A stretch of DNA of 64,000 nt from Nocardia carnea NBRC 14403 (GTDB lineage Bacteria > Actinomycetota > Actinomycetes > Mycobacteriales > Mycobacteriaceae), in NCBI RefSeq assembly GCF_000308515.1, contig NZ_BAFV01000065.1, forward strand, positions 42,951-106,950, given 5' to 3'. The notes under the pieces were generated by a model. The model saw only the letters and a program-made list of their open reading frames with translations, had not been told where the DNA came from and made no database searches. Position numbers and translations under genes: made by a program. Shown here piece by piece: positions 52,299 through 61,903 of the stretch. Within the stretch, counting starts at the first letter, position 1. Each line of letters opens with the position of its first letter.

Positions 52299-53495
52299 GT
52301 GACCGAACCAGCCGTGGACCTACCCGACACCGTGCGCACCGAACTCCGCCGCGGCGTCACCAGCGTCCTTGTCGACACCGCCGCACTACGCAACGTCCGC
52401 GAACGCTTCGACACCGAACAAGCCACCGCACTCGGCCGCTACCTCACCGCCTCCCAATCCCCCAACACACTGCGCGCCTACCGCACCGACTGGATCGCCT
52501 GGGCAGCCTGGTGCACCCGCGAAAACCGCACCGCCCTCCCCGCCGACCCCCTCGACGTCGCCGTCTACCTCGCCGCCGCCGCCGACGCCCGCAACGCGAA
52601 CGGCCGCCACGCCTACAGCCCCGCCACCCTCGAACGTAAATCCGCCGCCATCGCCGCCGTCCACGCCGCCAACGGACTCCCCGCACCCACCCGCAGCGAC
52701 GTCGTCCGCCTGACCCTCCGCGGAATCCGCCGCACCCGCCGCACCCGGCCCCACCGCAAACGCCCGATCCTGCTGCACACCCTCGGCGAACTCCTCACCG
52801 GCCTCCCCGAACCCGGCTGGCCCGGCGAACCCGCCCGCCGCCGCGACACCCTGCTCCTACTCCTCGGCTTCGCCGGCGCCCTCCGCCGCAGCGAACTCGC
52901 CGCCCTCCGCATCGCCGATATCCACTTCGGCACCGACCACGCCACCGGCGAACCACTTCTGCTGATCCACCTGCCCACCACCAAAACCGACCCCACCGGC
53001 ATCACCGAACAACACGTCGCCCTGCCCCGCGGCAGCCAAGCACACACCTGCCCCATCTGCGCCTGCGCCGACTGGCTACGCCTACTCGCCGTGCACAGCG
53101 AAAACCCCCACAACGTCCGCACCTGGATCGACGAACTACCCGCGCCCGAACCCCACATCCACCGCTGCCACGGCTACCACCCCGACCCCCGGCTCACTGC
53201 CGCGCAACCCCTGTTCCCCGCCGTCAACCGGCACGGCGGACTCGGCGACACCGCACTCTCCGGCCGCGCCGTCGCCGAAATCGTCAAACGCTACGCCGCC
53301 CGCGCCGGACTCGACCCCACCCTTTTCTCCGGCCACTCCCTGCGCGCCGGATTCGCCACCCAAGCCGCCCTCGGCGGCGCCGCCGACCGTGAAATCATGC
53401 GCCAAGGCCGCTGGAGCAACCCCCGCACCGTCCACCGCTACATCAGAACCGCCGACCCCCTCGCCGACAACGCCGTCACCAAACTCGGACTCTGA
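52299..53495 (+). CDS. Tyrosine recombinase (TnpS-like integrase)
   Basis: 398 aa. Core-binding SAM-like domain at about 40-150 (YLTASQSPNTLRAYRTDWIAWAAWC). Catalytic domain: Arg in GALRRSELAALRIADI, a Lys-bearing hairpin (PTTKTDPTGITEQHV), HSLRAGF (HxxR), GRW and Tyr in TVHRYIR. An insert of about 50 residues with CPICAC lies between the Lys strand and HxxR. GTG 52299 follows GAGGAGA. The gene has very strong third-position GC. It probably acts on the palindrome upstream together with the coiled-coil protein. Confidence 0.88.
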   Translation: MTEPAVDLPDTVRTELRRGVTSVLVDTAALRNVRERFDTEQATALGRYLTASQSPNTLRAYRTDWIAWAAWCTRENRTALPADPLDVAVYLAAAADARNANGRHAYSPATLERKSAAIAAVHAANGLPAPTRSDVVRLTLRGIRRTRRTRPHRKRPILLHTLGELLTGLPEPGWPGEPARRRDTLLLLLGFAGALRRSELAALRIADIHFGTDHATGEPLLLIHLPTTKTDPTGITEQHVALPRGSQAHTCPICACADWLRLLAVHSENPHNVRTWIDELPAPEPHIHRCHGYHPDPRLTAAQPLFPAVNRHGGLGDTALSGRAVAEIVKRYAARAGLDPTLFSGHSLRAGFATQAALGGAADREIMRQGRWSNPRTVHRYIRTADPLADNAVTKLGL

Positions 53496-53614
53496 CAGGG
53501 ATACCGACGGAGCAGGGCCCGCCCGAACAGCAGGCGCGAACGACTCAGAGTCTCCAGAATCACCAGCGACCGGTCGGCCGGACGCCGTGCCGGCAAGAAA
53601 CTGGCGGGGAACCC

Positions 53615-54502
53615 TCAGCGGCTCGCCCGCAGTACGCGTACCGGGCGCAGTGCCTCGGGTGGTTCACCCGCGAATTCCGTGGAACCATCAAGATAACCAG
53701 TGATGAGGTCCGTGGCGGGGCGGTCTTCGATGTCGGTGAAGCCGAGCGTGCGCAGCTGTGCGGCGATATCGTCAGGAGTGAAATAGCTGAACCAGGGTTC
53801 GCCGACAGCGGCCGCTCGATGGGCGCGCGCCTGCAGCTGTGCACGATCCTTGTTGGTATCTGCCGCCTGCAGGTAGTCGAAGATCACCTCGACCGGCTCG
53901 GATTGGCGAACAATGTATTCGAGGGTGGTGCGAACGGCGTCCGGGGTCAGATAGTAGACGACACCGAGCCACACGAAAACGGCCGGATCGGTCCGGCTGA
54001 ATCCGGTGTCCTCCAATCGTGTTGCCAGTGTGTCGGTTTCGAAATCGACCGGCACGAAAGTCACCCGCTCGGGCAGGTCGATACCGGATTCGGCGAGGCG
54101 TTGATGTTTCCACGCTTGAGTAGCGGGGTGGTCGACCTCGAAGACACGCAGACCGGGATGCGGGTTGCGGTAAGCGAAAGTGTCCAGGCCCGCGCCGAGG
54201 ACAACGACCTGTTCCACGCCGGCAGCGGCGGCCTCGGCCACACGATCCTCGGCGAAACGAGCACGAGCAGCAAAGAACAGGCGGCGCGGCCGATCACCGA
54301 CACCCAGCCGCAGGACACCCAGACCGCCGCCACCAGCACGATCGGCCGCCGGCCGGCCCAATTCGGCCAGCTCGTCCACACCGACACCCAGCAGACGTGT
54401 CGCCAGTGGATCGGTGAGAATCCTCGGCCGGTCGAAAATTTGATGATAGGCACGAGCGTAGGCAGTCACGAGCGCTGTCCGGCTGGGTCCCTCGATATCC
54501 AT
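53615..54502 (-). CDS. SAM-dependent methyltransferase (TIGR00027/Omt family)
   Basis: 295 aa. Family features: N-terminal SRTALVTAYARAYHQIFDRPRILTDPLA, the SAM-binding GVEQVVVLGAGLDTFAYR, FEVDHPATQAWKHQRL, and VWLGVVYYLTPDAV. This class of putative O-methyltransferases is greatly expanded in mycobacteria and nocardiae; substrates mostly unknown. ATG 54502 (MDIEGPSRTAL) is the family start; the upstream extension is non-homologous. Confidence 0.88.
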   Translation of the reverse strand: MDIEGPSRTALVTAYARAYHQIFDRPRILTDPLATRLLGVGVDELAELGRPAADRAGGGGLGVLRLGVGDRPRRLFFAARARFAEDRVAEAAAAGVEQVVVLGAGLDTFAYRNPHPGLRVFEVDHPATQAWKHQRLAESGIDLPERVTFVPVDFETDTLATRLEDTGFSRTDPAVFVWLGVVYYLTPDAVRTTLEYIVRQSEPVEVIFDYLQAADTNKDRAQLQARAHRAAAVGEPWFSYFTPDDIAAQLRTLGFTDIEDRPATDLITGYLDGSTEFAGEPPEALRPVRVLRASR

Positions 54503-54625
54503 ACTCGACAAGCTACCGGCGATCGCTACCGCAACCCCTCTGGCCGATTCGGCCTTGCCGTAGCAATCTGCCGAGGGGCTTGTCACGTCACTGCCGGGTG
54601 GGCCGCGGTGGAGGAGCAGGTGCGG

Positions 54626-54845
54626 TCACGGCATGCCCACGGACAGCACACGACCGTGGACGATGCCCTCCACGGCGTCCAGATATACCCGGGCGACAGA
54701 TACCGTCAGCCGGATCCATACCCGAGCCGAGCAGGGTTTCGCGCACCCAACCGGGGCTGACCGCATTCAGGCGAACGCCACGCAGCATCTCGGTCGCCGC
54801 CGCCTGCACGAAAGCCTCCAGGCCCGCGTTGACCAGAAAGCCGAG
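54626..54845 (-). pseudogene. Short-chain dehydrogenase C-terminal remnant with frameshift
   Basis: Reading leftward, AGLEAFVQAAATEMLRGVRLNAVSPGWVRETLLGSGMDP is the C-terminal half of an SDR (catalytic region lost). After PADG the matching ending (VARVYLDAVEGIVHGRVLSVGMP, stop at 54626-54628) is in another frame, so there is also an indel at about 54700. Both the truncation and the frameshift show decay next to transposon debris. Confidence 0.7.
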
Positions 54846-54862
54846 CGAACTTCCCGGAACGG

Positions 54863-55015
54863 GCTCATCCGGTGCGCGATGAGGACTCGGCCCGGTTGTC
54901 GGCGTTCATCCGCACCCATATCGGCATCGACGGCCACTATGCCTTCCACCTACCCGACCTCGGCGGCACCCACCGGCCGCTACGGGATCCCAATGCGCCC
55001 GAGCGGGACGATTGA
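54863..55015 (+). pseudogene. C-terminal tail of a Tn3-family transposase
   Basis: About 50 codons: AHPVRDEDSARLSAFIRTHIGIDGHYAF, then HLPDLGGTHRPLRDP and PERDD before TGA. The ARLSxFIRxHIxxxGxYxF pattern followed by RPLRDP matches the extreme C-terminus of Tn3-type TnpA (compare the tail of the 59031 gene, FSPAHSENINFFG...YRPLR). No upstream portion is left. It indicates a second, older Tn3-family insertion. Confidence 0.5.
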
Positions 55016-55176
55016 GTCACGGCCTCACCACCGCTGGGCGAGGTGAAGTGGCCGAGAGGGTAGCGATCGCTCGGGGCGGACTGCGAGTGGGAGCCAGGGC
55101 TGCCACTGCGGCGGGGATGCCGGCGACGAGGGCCGCGGAAACTGCCCAGCGTGCCCTATCAACGTTCCGGTTTTCG

Positions 55177-56088
55177 TCAGGGCGCGGGTGGCCGGTTCGG
55201 GGCGCGGATGACGGTAATGGCATCGGAGGGCATGGTGCCGTCCGGCACTTCCGCACCGATTTCCGCTGTGCCTCTTTCGGCTTTGTAGCGAATAGAGTTG
55301 ATGCCGACCATGGCGTACACGTCGTGGTTCATACCGGCGCGGTGGATGACTTCTGCCGCCTGCTCGGCGTGAGCGTATACCGGGTTACCGACAGTGCAGG
55401 CCAGCATCATCAGCGGTTTGTCCGGTCCTGCGAGGGAAGCGGCTCGCAGATCCTCGTTCGCCGCAAGGAACTGCCCGAATGATCCCCCGGGAAGTGCCAG
55501 AAGTTTCCAGTCGGGATCGGTTTCGGTACCGGCGTTGGCCAGTATCCTGAACCCGTCCGGGCCTGCGTGCGCGTGCACATACAGCATCCCGTCCCTGGCG
55601 TCATCGGCCCATGGGGCCCGCTGGGAAGGTCCTGTGTCCTCCCAATAGGGTTCACCCCCGTCAGCTGGGGTGACCCGGTGCCCGGGGAAGAATTCGGTTT
55701 CGGCCAGCTGGTTCGGCATCCGCGCCCACGTCGAATAGGCTTCCTCGTCCGAAACGCCTTGTTCCGCTGCGCTTTTGGTCGGGAACGAAATTCCGACCGT
55801 TCTGCCCTCGTGATCCACCAACGGTTCGACACGTATGTCCTGGAAGTAGTGGGTGGCGCCCTGGTCGTCAGTGGAGCTGAAACTGTACCGGTTGATGATG
55901 TGGGCGCCGACTGCATCGGCGTTTTCAGGGCCGTGCGCAGCACCGCGGACCCCGGCTGCAAGACCGCCGGCCCGGTTGTGTATGGCACGAGCGCCGTCAT
56001 TGATCGATCGTGCGATCAGCTCGGTCGCCTCGACCATCACTCGGGCCGGCTCCGCGCCGATCGACAGCCCACCGGCAACACCGCTCAC
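55177..56088 (-). CDS. Hypothetical protein, possible toxin-type C-terminal domain; start probably frameshifted
   Basis: 303 codons from GTG 56088. The N-terminal 50 residues are helical (ARVMVEATELIARSINDGARAIHNRAGGLAAG), the middle is polar (YSFSSTDDQGATHYFQDIRVEPL), and the end has GGSFGQFLAANEDLRAASL, PLMMLACTVGNPVYAHAEQAAEVIH and a VGINSIRYKAE strand. The shape resembles type VII-linked toxin or effector proteins, but no family is recognised. GTG 56088 has no ribosome site, while ATG 56120 has GGTGGAGG just upstream and reads MAFLPNPQTTP into a stop overlapping the GTG; one missing base would join them. Confidence 0.55.
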   Translation of the reverse strand: MSGVAGGLSIGAEPARVMVEATELIARSINDGARAIHNRAGGLAAGVRGAAHGPENADAVGAHIINRYSFSSTDDQGATHYFQDIRVEPLVDHEGRTVGISFPTKSAAEQGVSDEEAYSTWARMPNQLAETEFFPGHRVTPADGGEPYWEDTGPSQRAPWADDARDGMLYVHAHAGPDGFRILANAGTETDPDWKLLALPGGSFGQFLAANEDLRAASLAGPDKPLMMLACTVGNPVYAHAEQAAEVIHRAGMNHDVYAMVGINSIRYKAERGTAEIGAEVPDGTMPSDAITVIRAPNRPPAP

Positions 56089-56120
56089 GGTGTGGTCTGG
56101 GGATTGGGCAAGAATGCCAT

Positions 56121-56423
56121 GGCCTCCACCCTCCGCACACCATGGGACGATCGCACCCGCGTCACCGACTCACACGAAAGGCAGAAATCAGGCACCACCT
56201 GGGCATTGCCTCAGGCTACGTGCGCAACGTCCGGGCGCGCAATCGTAGGTCGGGTGCTGGAGTCGCGTCGAGTGACCGACCGCGGCTCATGCGCCGGGCT
56301 GTCGAGAGATCGGGTGCCGGTCCGTTCAGACAGCGTCGGGCAACGCCTGGTCCGGCTCACCGGGCAGGATGTCATGAGACAGTGGCGGTGCAGGACCTGG
56401 AACCGAGATAAGGACGATGAACT
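56121..56423. other. Intergenic region between divergent genes
   Basis: About 300 bp. It contains the ribosome site for ATG 56120 (leftward) and the AAGGA for GTG 56424 (rightward). No further gene, repeat or clear operator was seen. Confidence 0.5.
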
Positions 56424-56960
56424 GTGGGGAATCCGCCACCGGAAGCTGTCCGGCACAACAACTGGTTCGTGTTGATCGATCCCGGATGGGACCAGGCCGG
56501 CCCGGGCGCTTCCCCGCCCGCAGATGTCATCGTGGGTGGCTGGGAGCTACACGACGACGGCAGCACGGGACCGTTTCGGCCGAATCCGCGTTACCGCCCC
56601 AGCGCCCCGACCGTGCCGACCGATCCGATCGACGCCCTACTACGCCGCATCGCCGCCGGAGGACAACTCGGCACCGAACTCGTCAACACCATCCGCGACT
56701 CGCTCGTGGAAATCGGCTGTGACGTGCACAACCAGCCACTGCTGGGCACCGCCCCCGACAAGACACCCTGCGTCGTCGTCGCCACCGCCGAGCCACAGAA
56801 AGCACACATCGACGTCGACCGGTGGACTCCGGTCCACGGCAGCAAACTCACCGACATCATCCCGCCCGCCGCCGATGTTCTTCTCAACCCCTCAGGCGCC
56901 GCTCCCTTCCGGCTCCGAACAGACACTCTCCGTTCCGCCACGACAGACGAGCACAGCTGA
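56424..56960 (+). CDS. Type VII secretion system-associated-like protein
   Basis: 178 aa, soluble. The opening HNNWFVLIDPGWD, then PPADVIVGGWELHDDGSTGPFRPNPRY, TDPIDALLRRIA, DSLVEIGCDVHNQPLLGTAPDKTPCVVVATAE and NPSGAAPFRL match proteins annotated as T7SS-associated in Nocardia and relatives. The biochemical role is unknown. GTG 56424 follows AAGGA. It is divergent from the toxin-like gene, which supports a secretion-effector pairing, though this is inference. Confidence 0.55.
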   Translation: MGNPPPEAVRHNNWFVLIDPGWDQAGPGASPPADVIVGGWELHDDGSTGPFRPNPRYRPSAPTVPTDPIDALLRRIAAGGQLGTELVNTIRDSLVEIGCDVHNQPLLGTAPDKTPCVVVATAEPQKAHIDVDRWTPVHGSKLTDIIPPAADVLLNPSGAAPFRLRTDTLRSATTDEHS

Positions 56961-57018
56961 AACGAACAACGCGGTAACGAGACGCCCGGCTGGATGCTCG
57001 AAGACCTCGCCATCGACC

Positions 57019-57957
57019 TCAGCGTCGGCGGCGGGCAGCGGGGTCGGTCTGGGCTTGCCAGCGGATCAGCGCTTCGGCCGACGGGCGTGAGTATTTCCCG
57101 AGGGACCGTATCGAGGTGTGCCCGCTCATCCGCATCAGCATCGGTGTGGACGCCCCGTCCTCGGCGGCGTGGGTGAGCTTGGAGTGACGCAGCTGGTGCA
57201 GAGTGAACGGTCCTCGTGGGAAGTCGCTGGTGTGATGCTCGAACAGTTCCAATGCCCGCCGGTACGACAACCGCCCGCGCAAGGTCGCCGGGTCGATATC
57301 GCCCGCGGCGACACCGGGTTTGGCTTTGCGGTCGGTCAGGAACACCGGCCCGGTCTTCCGGGCCGCGAGGAGCCTGGGCAGTAGGCGGGCGGTGCCGCTC
57401 TGCCAGGCCACGATATCGCGGGCTCCGCCTTTACGGGTGACGGTGCCGCACCGATTGGCGGTGTCCAGATCTCCTATGTCGAGCATCAGCAGCTCATCGG
57501 CGCGGGCGGCGGTCTCGTACAGCATCGTCCACAACACCCGCTCACGCAGCGGCACGTCGGCCGCCAGCAGTTGTGCGACCTCATCGCGGGTCATCGCCCG
57601 GGAATGATCCAGCGGAACCTTCCGCGGTACCAACCGCACCAGAGGATCACCGACCAGCCACTCCTGCTTGCGCCAATACTCGCACGCCGCGCGCAGCGAG
57701 GCCAGGCGCACGTTGAACGTCTGCGCCGAGCGGCCACCCCACTTGAAGGTGAACCAGCCGCCGACCCGCTCGGCCTCCAACAGCCCAACATCGGAATCGG
57801 CGCCGAAATCCCGCACGAGCTGGTCGAGGGCAATCGCGTAACCGCGACGGGTGTTGGCGCTCGGGACCGTCGCGAGGTAGTTCGCCACCGCGTCCTTCAA
57901 CCGCACACCCCGCGCCGGCAGCGCCCGCACCTGTCCCACGATCAGCCCTTCCGCCAA
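57019..57957 (-). CDS. Tyrosine recombinase (TnpI-like)
   Basis: 312 aa. Core-binding domain about 18-110 (VPSANTRRGYAIALDQLVRDFG). Catalytic residues: Arg in YETAARADELLMLDIGDL, Lys in VTRKGGARDIV, HQLRHSKLTH (HxxR), SGHTSIRSLGKY (His and Tyr). The start is TTG 57957 or a nearby GTG; no clear ribosome site. It faces away from, and lies beside, a 100-bp cluster of repeats organised like the internal resolution site of Tn4430-type Tn3 elements, and a Tn3 transposase is 1.1 kb away. It is unrelated in sequence to the 52299 recombinase beyond the catalytic core. Confidence 0.85.
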   Translation of the reverse strand: MAEGLIVGQVRALPARGVRLKDAVANYLATVPSANTRRGYAIALDQLVRDFGADSDVGLLEAERVGGWFTFKWGGRSAQTFNVRLASLRAACEYWRKQEWLVGDPLVRLVPRKVPLDHSRAMTRDEVAQLLAADVPLRERVLWTMLYETAARADELLMLDIGDLDTANRCGTVTRKGGARDIVAWQSGTARLLPRLLAARKTGPVFLTDRKAKPGVAAGDIDPATLRGRLSYRRALELFEHHTSDFPRGPFTLHQLRHSKLTHAAEDGASTPMLMRMSGHTSIRSLGKYSRPSAEALIRWQAQTDPAARRRR

Positions 57958-57979
57958 GTCTACGGACCCCGATCGGCAC

Positions 57980-58078
57980 TACCGCAGATAATTTACGGAG
58001 TCACCCCGCTCACTACCGGATATAGCGCCAGCCCGCCACCGAGGTTACCGCAGATAATAGGCGATTGTCTGCGGTAAC
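57980..58078. repeat. IRS-like recombination site with three recombinase half-sites
   Basis: TACCGCAGATAAT occurs at 57980-57992 and 58046-58058. GTTACCGCAGATAAT (58044-58058) is mirrored by ATTGTCTGCGGTAAC (58064-58078, one mismatch) around AGGCG, giving a core site. Core inverted pair plus an extra direct copy 66 bp away parallels the IR1-IR2/DR layout of TnpI resolution sites. Confidence 0.7.
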
Positions 58079-58238
58079 TCCTTAGCGCCGGATCGGGCGG
58101 AAATGCTCCTCGACCCCCGCTCTCCTGCATTGCGGTCCGCGGAAACGCGGCGGAGTTCCGGGCCACTCGGCGGGCCGATGATCGGTCTGTCTGCGTCGGC
58201 CGTCCACGAGGTCGTGATCATGGAATATCGTGCCGGTC

Positions 58239-58883
58239 ATGACCACGGATGACTGGTTGGCCGACACCCGAACCTCTTATGACACGGTCGCGGTCAGCTA
58301 TGCCGACCAAGTGCGCGGCGCCCTCGCCGGACACCAGTACCTTCGCGCGGCTCTGGCGTTGTTCGCCGACAGCGTGCGGGCCGCCGGCGGCGGACCGGTC
58401 GCGGACGTCGGCTGCGGCCCCGGTGAAGTCACCGCCCACCTGCATGAGCTCGGTGTCGACGCCTTCGGTATCGACCTCTCCCCGGCGATGATCGACGTGG
58501 CCCGGCGCGACCACCCCGGCCTGCGGTTCGAGGTGGGCTCGATGACGGAACTGGACCTGCCCGTCTCTTCGGTGGCCGGCCTGCTCGCCTGGCAGTCGTT
58601 GATCCACATCCCAGACGACGAGGTGCCGACTGTATTCGGGCGCTTCCACCGAGCATTGCGTCCCGGCGGACCGTTGCAACTCCTGTTTCACGTCGGCGAC
58701 GAGTCGCTGTTGAAGACGGAGGGCTATGGCGGTCACCCGATGAAGGTCCATGTCCACCGCCGTCAGCCGGACCAGGTGGCGTCCTGGCTGCGCGAGGCCG
58801 GATTCGTGGTCGAGGCCCAGATGCTGCTCGACCCGGATGCGAAAGCTCAGCAAGCGATTCTTTTCGCACGCAGTAAGTCCTGA
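58239..58883 (+). CDS. Class I SAM-dependent methyltransferase (transposon passenger)
   Basis: 214 aa. Motif I is VADVGCGPGEVTAHL, followed by GIDLSPAMIDVARRDHPGLRFEVGSMTELDLP and the FHRALRPGGPLQLLFHVGDE strand (motifs II-III region), a small-molecule methyltransferase of the Methyltransf_11 type. Substrate not predictable. ATG 58239 is used; GTG 58230 is in frame. It lies between the IRS/TnpI and TnpA genes and so appears to be cargo of the Tn3-family element. Confidence 0.87.
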   Translation: MTTDDWLADTRTSYDTVAVSYADQVRGALAGHQYLRAALALFADSVRAAGGGPVADVGCGPGEVTAHLHELGVDAFGIDLSPAMIDVARRDHPGLRFEVGSMTELDLPVSSVAGLLAWQSLIHIPDDEVPTVFGRFHRALRPGGPLQLLFHVGDESLLKTEGYGGHPMKVHVHRRQPDQVASWLREAGFVVEAQMLLDPDAKAQQAILFARSKS

Positions 58884-59030
58884 CTTCTGCATATGTCGGG
58901 CTCGCCAGTCGGATCCGGAGCCGATGCCCGAGATGGACGCCGACACTGCGCTATGCCCTCGGCGCGACCGTCGTGACCACGGCCGCGCTCTACACCCTGC
59001 AAGCCCTGTGAATCCCGCCCGCGGCGGCGA

Positions 59031-61751
59031 TCAGAACAGGGTGTCGCGGACCCGCAACGGCCGATATTCGGTTGGGCCGAGTGCGGCGAGTTCGGCGTCG
59101 ATGTCGACCTCGATCGCGCCGAAGAAATTGATGTTCTCGCTGTGCGCCGGGGAGAACTGGGCAAGCACATCGTCATCGATTCGGCGGCCGGACCGCCGAA
59201 TCTGCTCCACGGCGAGACCGTAATACTCTGTGGTCCAGGCGATCACGGCGTTCGTGGCCAGGGTGAGGCACCAGGCTTGTTCGGTCTGCCCGTCGAGGTG
59301 TCGCGCCCGGATCATGCCCTCGTGGGCGTAGAGCAGGTCGCGGCGCAGCGCGTGCAGGGATTCTCTCTTGTTCAGCTGGCGCGAGATCTTGCGCCGGTAG
59401 TCCGGGTCGGCGAGGTATTTCGCGGCGTAGATCGTGCGCCGCAGCGCCCCGTATTCCTTGAGCGCCGCGGCGAGGGCGTTCTGGCGGCCCGAGGCCGAGA
59501 GTTTTCCGACCAGCAGCGAGGCGGTGGCGTGCCCGAACTTCAGCGATCCCGCCAACCTCAGCAGGTCGTCCCAGTGTTCGGCGATCAACTCGGTGTTCAG
59601 CTTGCGCGTCATCAACGGGCCCGTGCGCGGGAACCGCGCCTCGGCGTCGGCGCGCGGGCCCGGCCGGTAGAGGGTGATGCGTCCCAGGTCCCGGATCCGG
59701 GGCGAGAGCTGCATCCCGAGCAGGTCGAACAGCCCGAAGTTCACCAGCGTGACGCCGTGGGTGTCGGTCGCGTGCTCGGTGATCGGCAGATCGGTGGCGT
59801 TGGTCCAGGCCAGGATGTCGTAGGTGGTCCCGCACGCCTCACCCATCCGCGTGAGTCCGAGGTTGGTCGAATAGGCGAGCAGGACCGCGATCAGGTTGCG
59901 TTTCAATTCCGGCGTGCGGGCCTGTTTTCCGCTCGCGTGGGTGAAGCAGTCCAGGTAGCGGGTGCGTTTGTCCAGCTCGATGAGAAGCGACACGATCGGG
60001 GCGAACGGCAGCATTTCCGTGAGCTCGGCCTTCAACGCGATCGCCTCGGCCGGGACGTCCTCGGCGGTCAGCGGCGAGATCACCAGATCCCCGGCCTCGT
60101 CGAGGCGGACCGGGCCGTCACCGCCGGCCAGGACCACCTCCAGCTCGGCGACCGCGGTGTGCAGTTCGTCGGTCGCCGCCGCCAACGCCTGGGCGGGGTC
60201 GGCGGATTTGCCGACCAGATGGCAGAACTCGCCCCGCTGGGGCTCCCACTGCTCGGCGGTGAGCAGGTAGGCGGCCGGGTCGGCGTAGCGGCGTGAGCCG
60301 GGCACGAACACATACCCGCTACGCAGCCCGTCGCGCAACCCGAGCAGCACGCACAGCTCCCAATAGTGCCGATACGCGGTGGCGCTCGCGGATTTGCGGG
60401 CTTCGTCGAGGTAGCCGCGCCATTTCGTGGGCACGAACCCGGTCGGGGCTTCCGCGGGGACCTTGCGGGCGCCGGTCGCGTTCAACTCGCGCAGCATGTG
60501 CACCGCGATCAGCAACTCCGTCGCCGCGGTCCCGCCCGCGAACCGCACCGTCGAGAGCACCGCCGGAGTGAACTGGCGCAGATACGAATACGAGGCGTCG
60601 AGCGCGGCCAGATGCCCGTGATCACGCGGAAGTCGGGGCTTGGCCTGCGCGATCGCCGCGCGTAGCCGTTCCCACCCGATACGCTCACCGCGGATCAGCC
60701 CGCCGATCTGCTCGTCACCGATCCCGAGGTCGGTGACGATCGCCAGGAGATCGTCGAGCAGGGCCTGGCGGTCCTCGCCAGTCTTGCCGCGTTCGGCCAG
60801 CTCCTGCTGCATCCGGCGTTCGGCGGCACCGAATTTCGCCGAGATCGCCTGATCGAACAACCCCACCACCTCATCGAGCACATCGGTGCCCGACTGCGCC
60901 AGCACCGTCAGCAGGATCGGATACCGTCGCTGCGGGTCACGACGCTCCAGCGCCTGGCCGGTCAACCGGCGCCCCATCGTGGCCAGGAACCGGCGCCGCT
61001 CAGCCGGAAGCACCGACATATCCAGCTCATCAGCGCCGAGACCGCGCAGGAAACCCAGCTTGTCCACCTCCGCGCGCACCGCCGACGCGGACGCCTCCAC
61101 CGGCCCGGTCGACAGCCACCGCAACCGCGACATCCCGATCGAAGCGTCGTTGACCAGCAACCCGTCCAACTGCGCGCACCGCTCGGGAGTGAACTCGTGG
61201 GCGAGCCGATCGTAGGTCTCGGCCTGGGCTTGGGCGCGAGCGTGCGCGACCCGCTCGATCACCGTCACCGGCCCCGGCCGGATCACCCGCGCCGCCACCA
61301 GGAACTCGCACCCCAACCGGAACAACAGCGTCGGGGAATCGTGCTCCAACGCCCGCGCCAGCAGGAACTCGTCGAGTTCCTTCAACTCCATCGCCCCCGC
61401 GCTGCGCCAGCCCAGATACCGCGCGACCAACCGCACATGCTCGGTCCGGGTCTTCGCGCGACGGCCGTAGGAGCCGATCTCGACCGGATCGACCCCCAAC
61501 TGCCCCGCCAACCGTGCCACCGCCACCGGCGGCGCCGTGACCAGCCGATCCGGAACGAACCCCAGCCACGGCAACGTGCACAACGCGATCGCCAACCCCA
61601 ACCGATCCGCAGGCCCCCGACCACGCCCCGGATCCACGAACGCCACATCCGCCGGCGTCAACGTGAAAAACCGGAACAACTCCTCCCGACCGATCTCCGG
61701 GAACTCCCGCAGACGCTCCAACTCTTCGTCCGCGAACACCCGCGTCGCCAC
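59031..61751 (-). pseudogene. tnpA: Tn3-family transposase TnpA with internal in-frame deletion
   Basis: 906 codons; complete relatives are about 1,000 aa. The N-terminal DUF4158 region (FADEELERLREFPEIGREELFRFFTL), central domain and C-terminal tail are all present. At GEACGTTYDILAWT the sequence jumps directly to NATDLPITEHATDTHG. Relatives have about 100 residues here, including AEWYLREETL, VNYHHRLP and the SSSDGQRF block carrying the first catalytic Asp. The second Asp (ATDTHG) and a Glu (LNKRES) remain. Loss of one DDE residue should abolish transposition. The junction is near 59800. Confidence 0.85.
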
Positions 61752-61865
61752 GAACTCTCACCCTCCACCACACCGACCGACCACGACGCCAGCCAGCAAA
61801 GCACCAACAACCCAATCCCGCAGCGCGACAACCTCAAACCCCACCACTAACAGCGGGTTCCGCCA

Positions 61866-61903
61866 TATCCGCCCGAAATTCGGCCGATACTACGGCGACC
61901 CCC
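61866..61903. repeat. Candidate right terminal inverted repeat of the Tn3-family element
   Basis: Read on the minus strand, this 38-bp stretch begins GGGGGTCGCCGTAGTATCGG and continues to the Tn3-typical length, about 115 bp outside the tnpA start. The GGGG opening and position fit a Tn3 end. A matching copy at the left boundary was not found, so the call is tentative. Confidence 0.3.

Noticed and set aside
56961..57018. Left terminal inverted repeat of the Tn3-family element just beyond tnpI
   Set aside because: No match to the 38-bp candidate at 61866-61903 was found here or in the nearby gaps.
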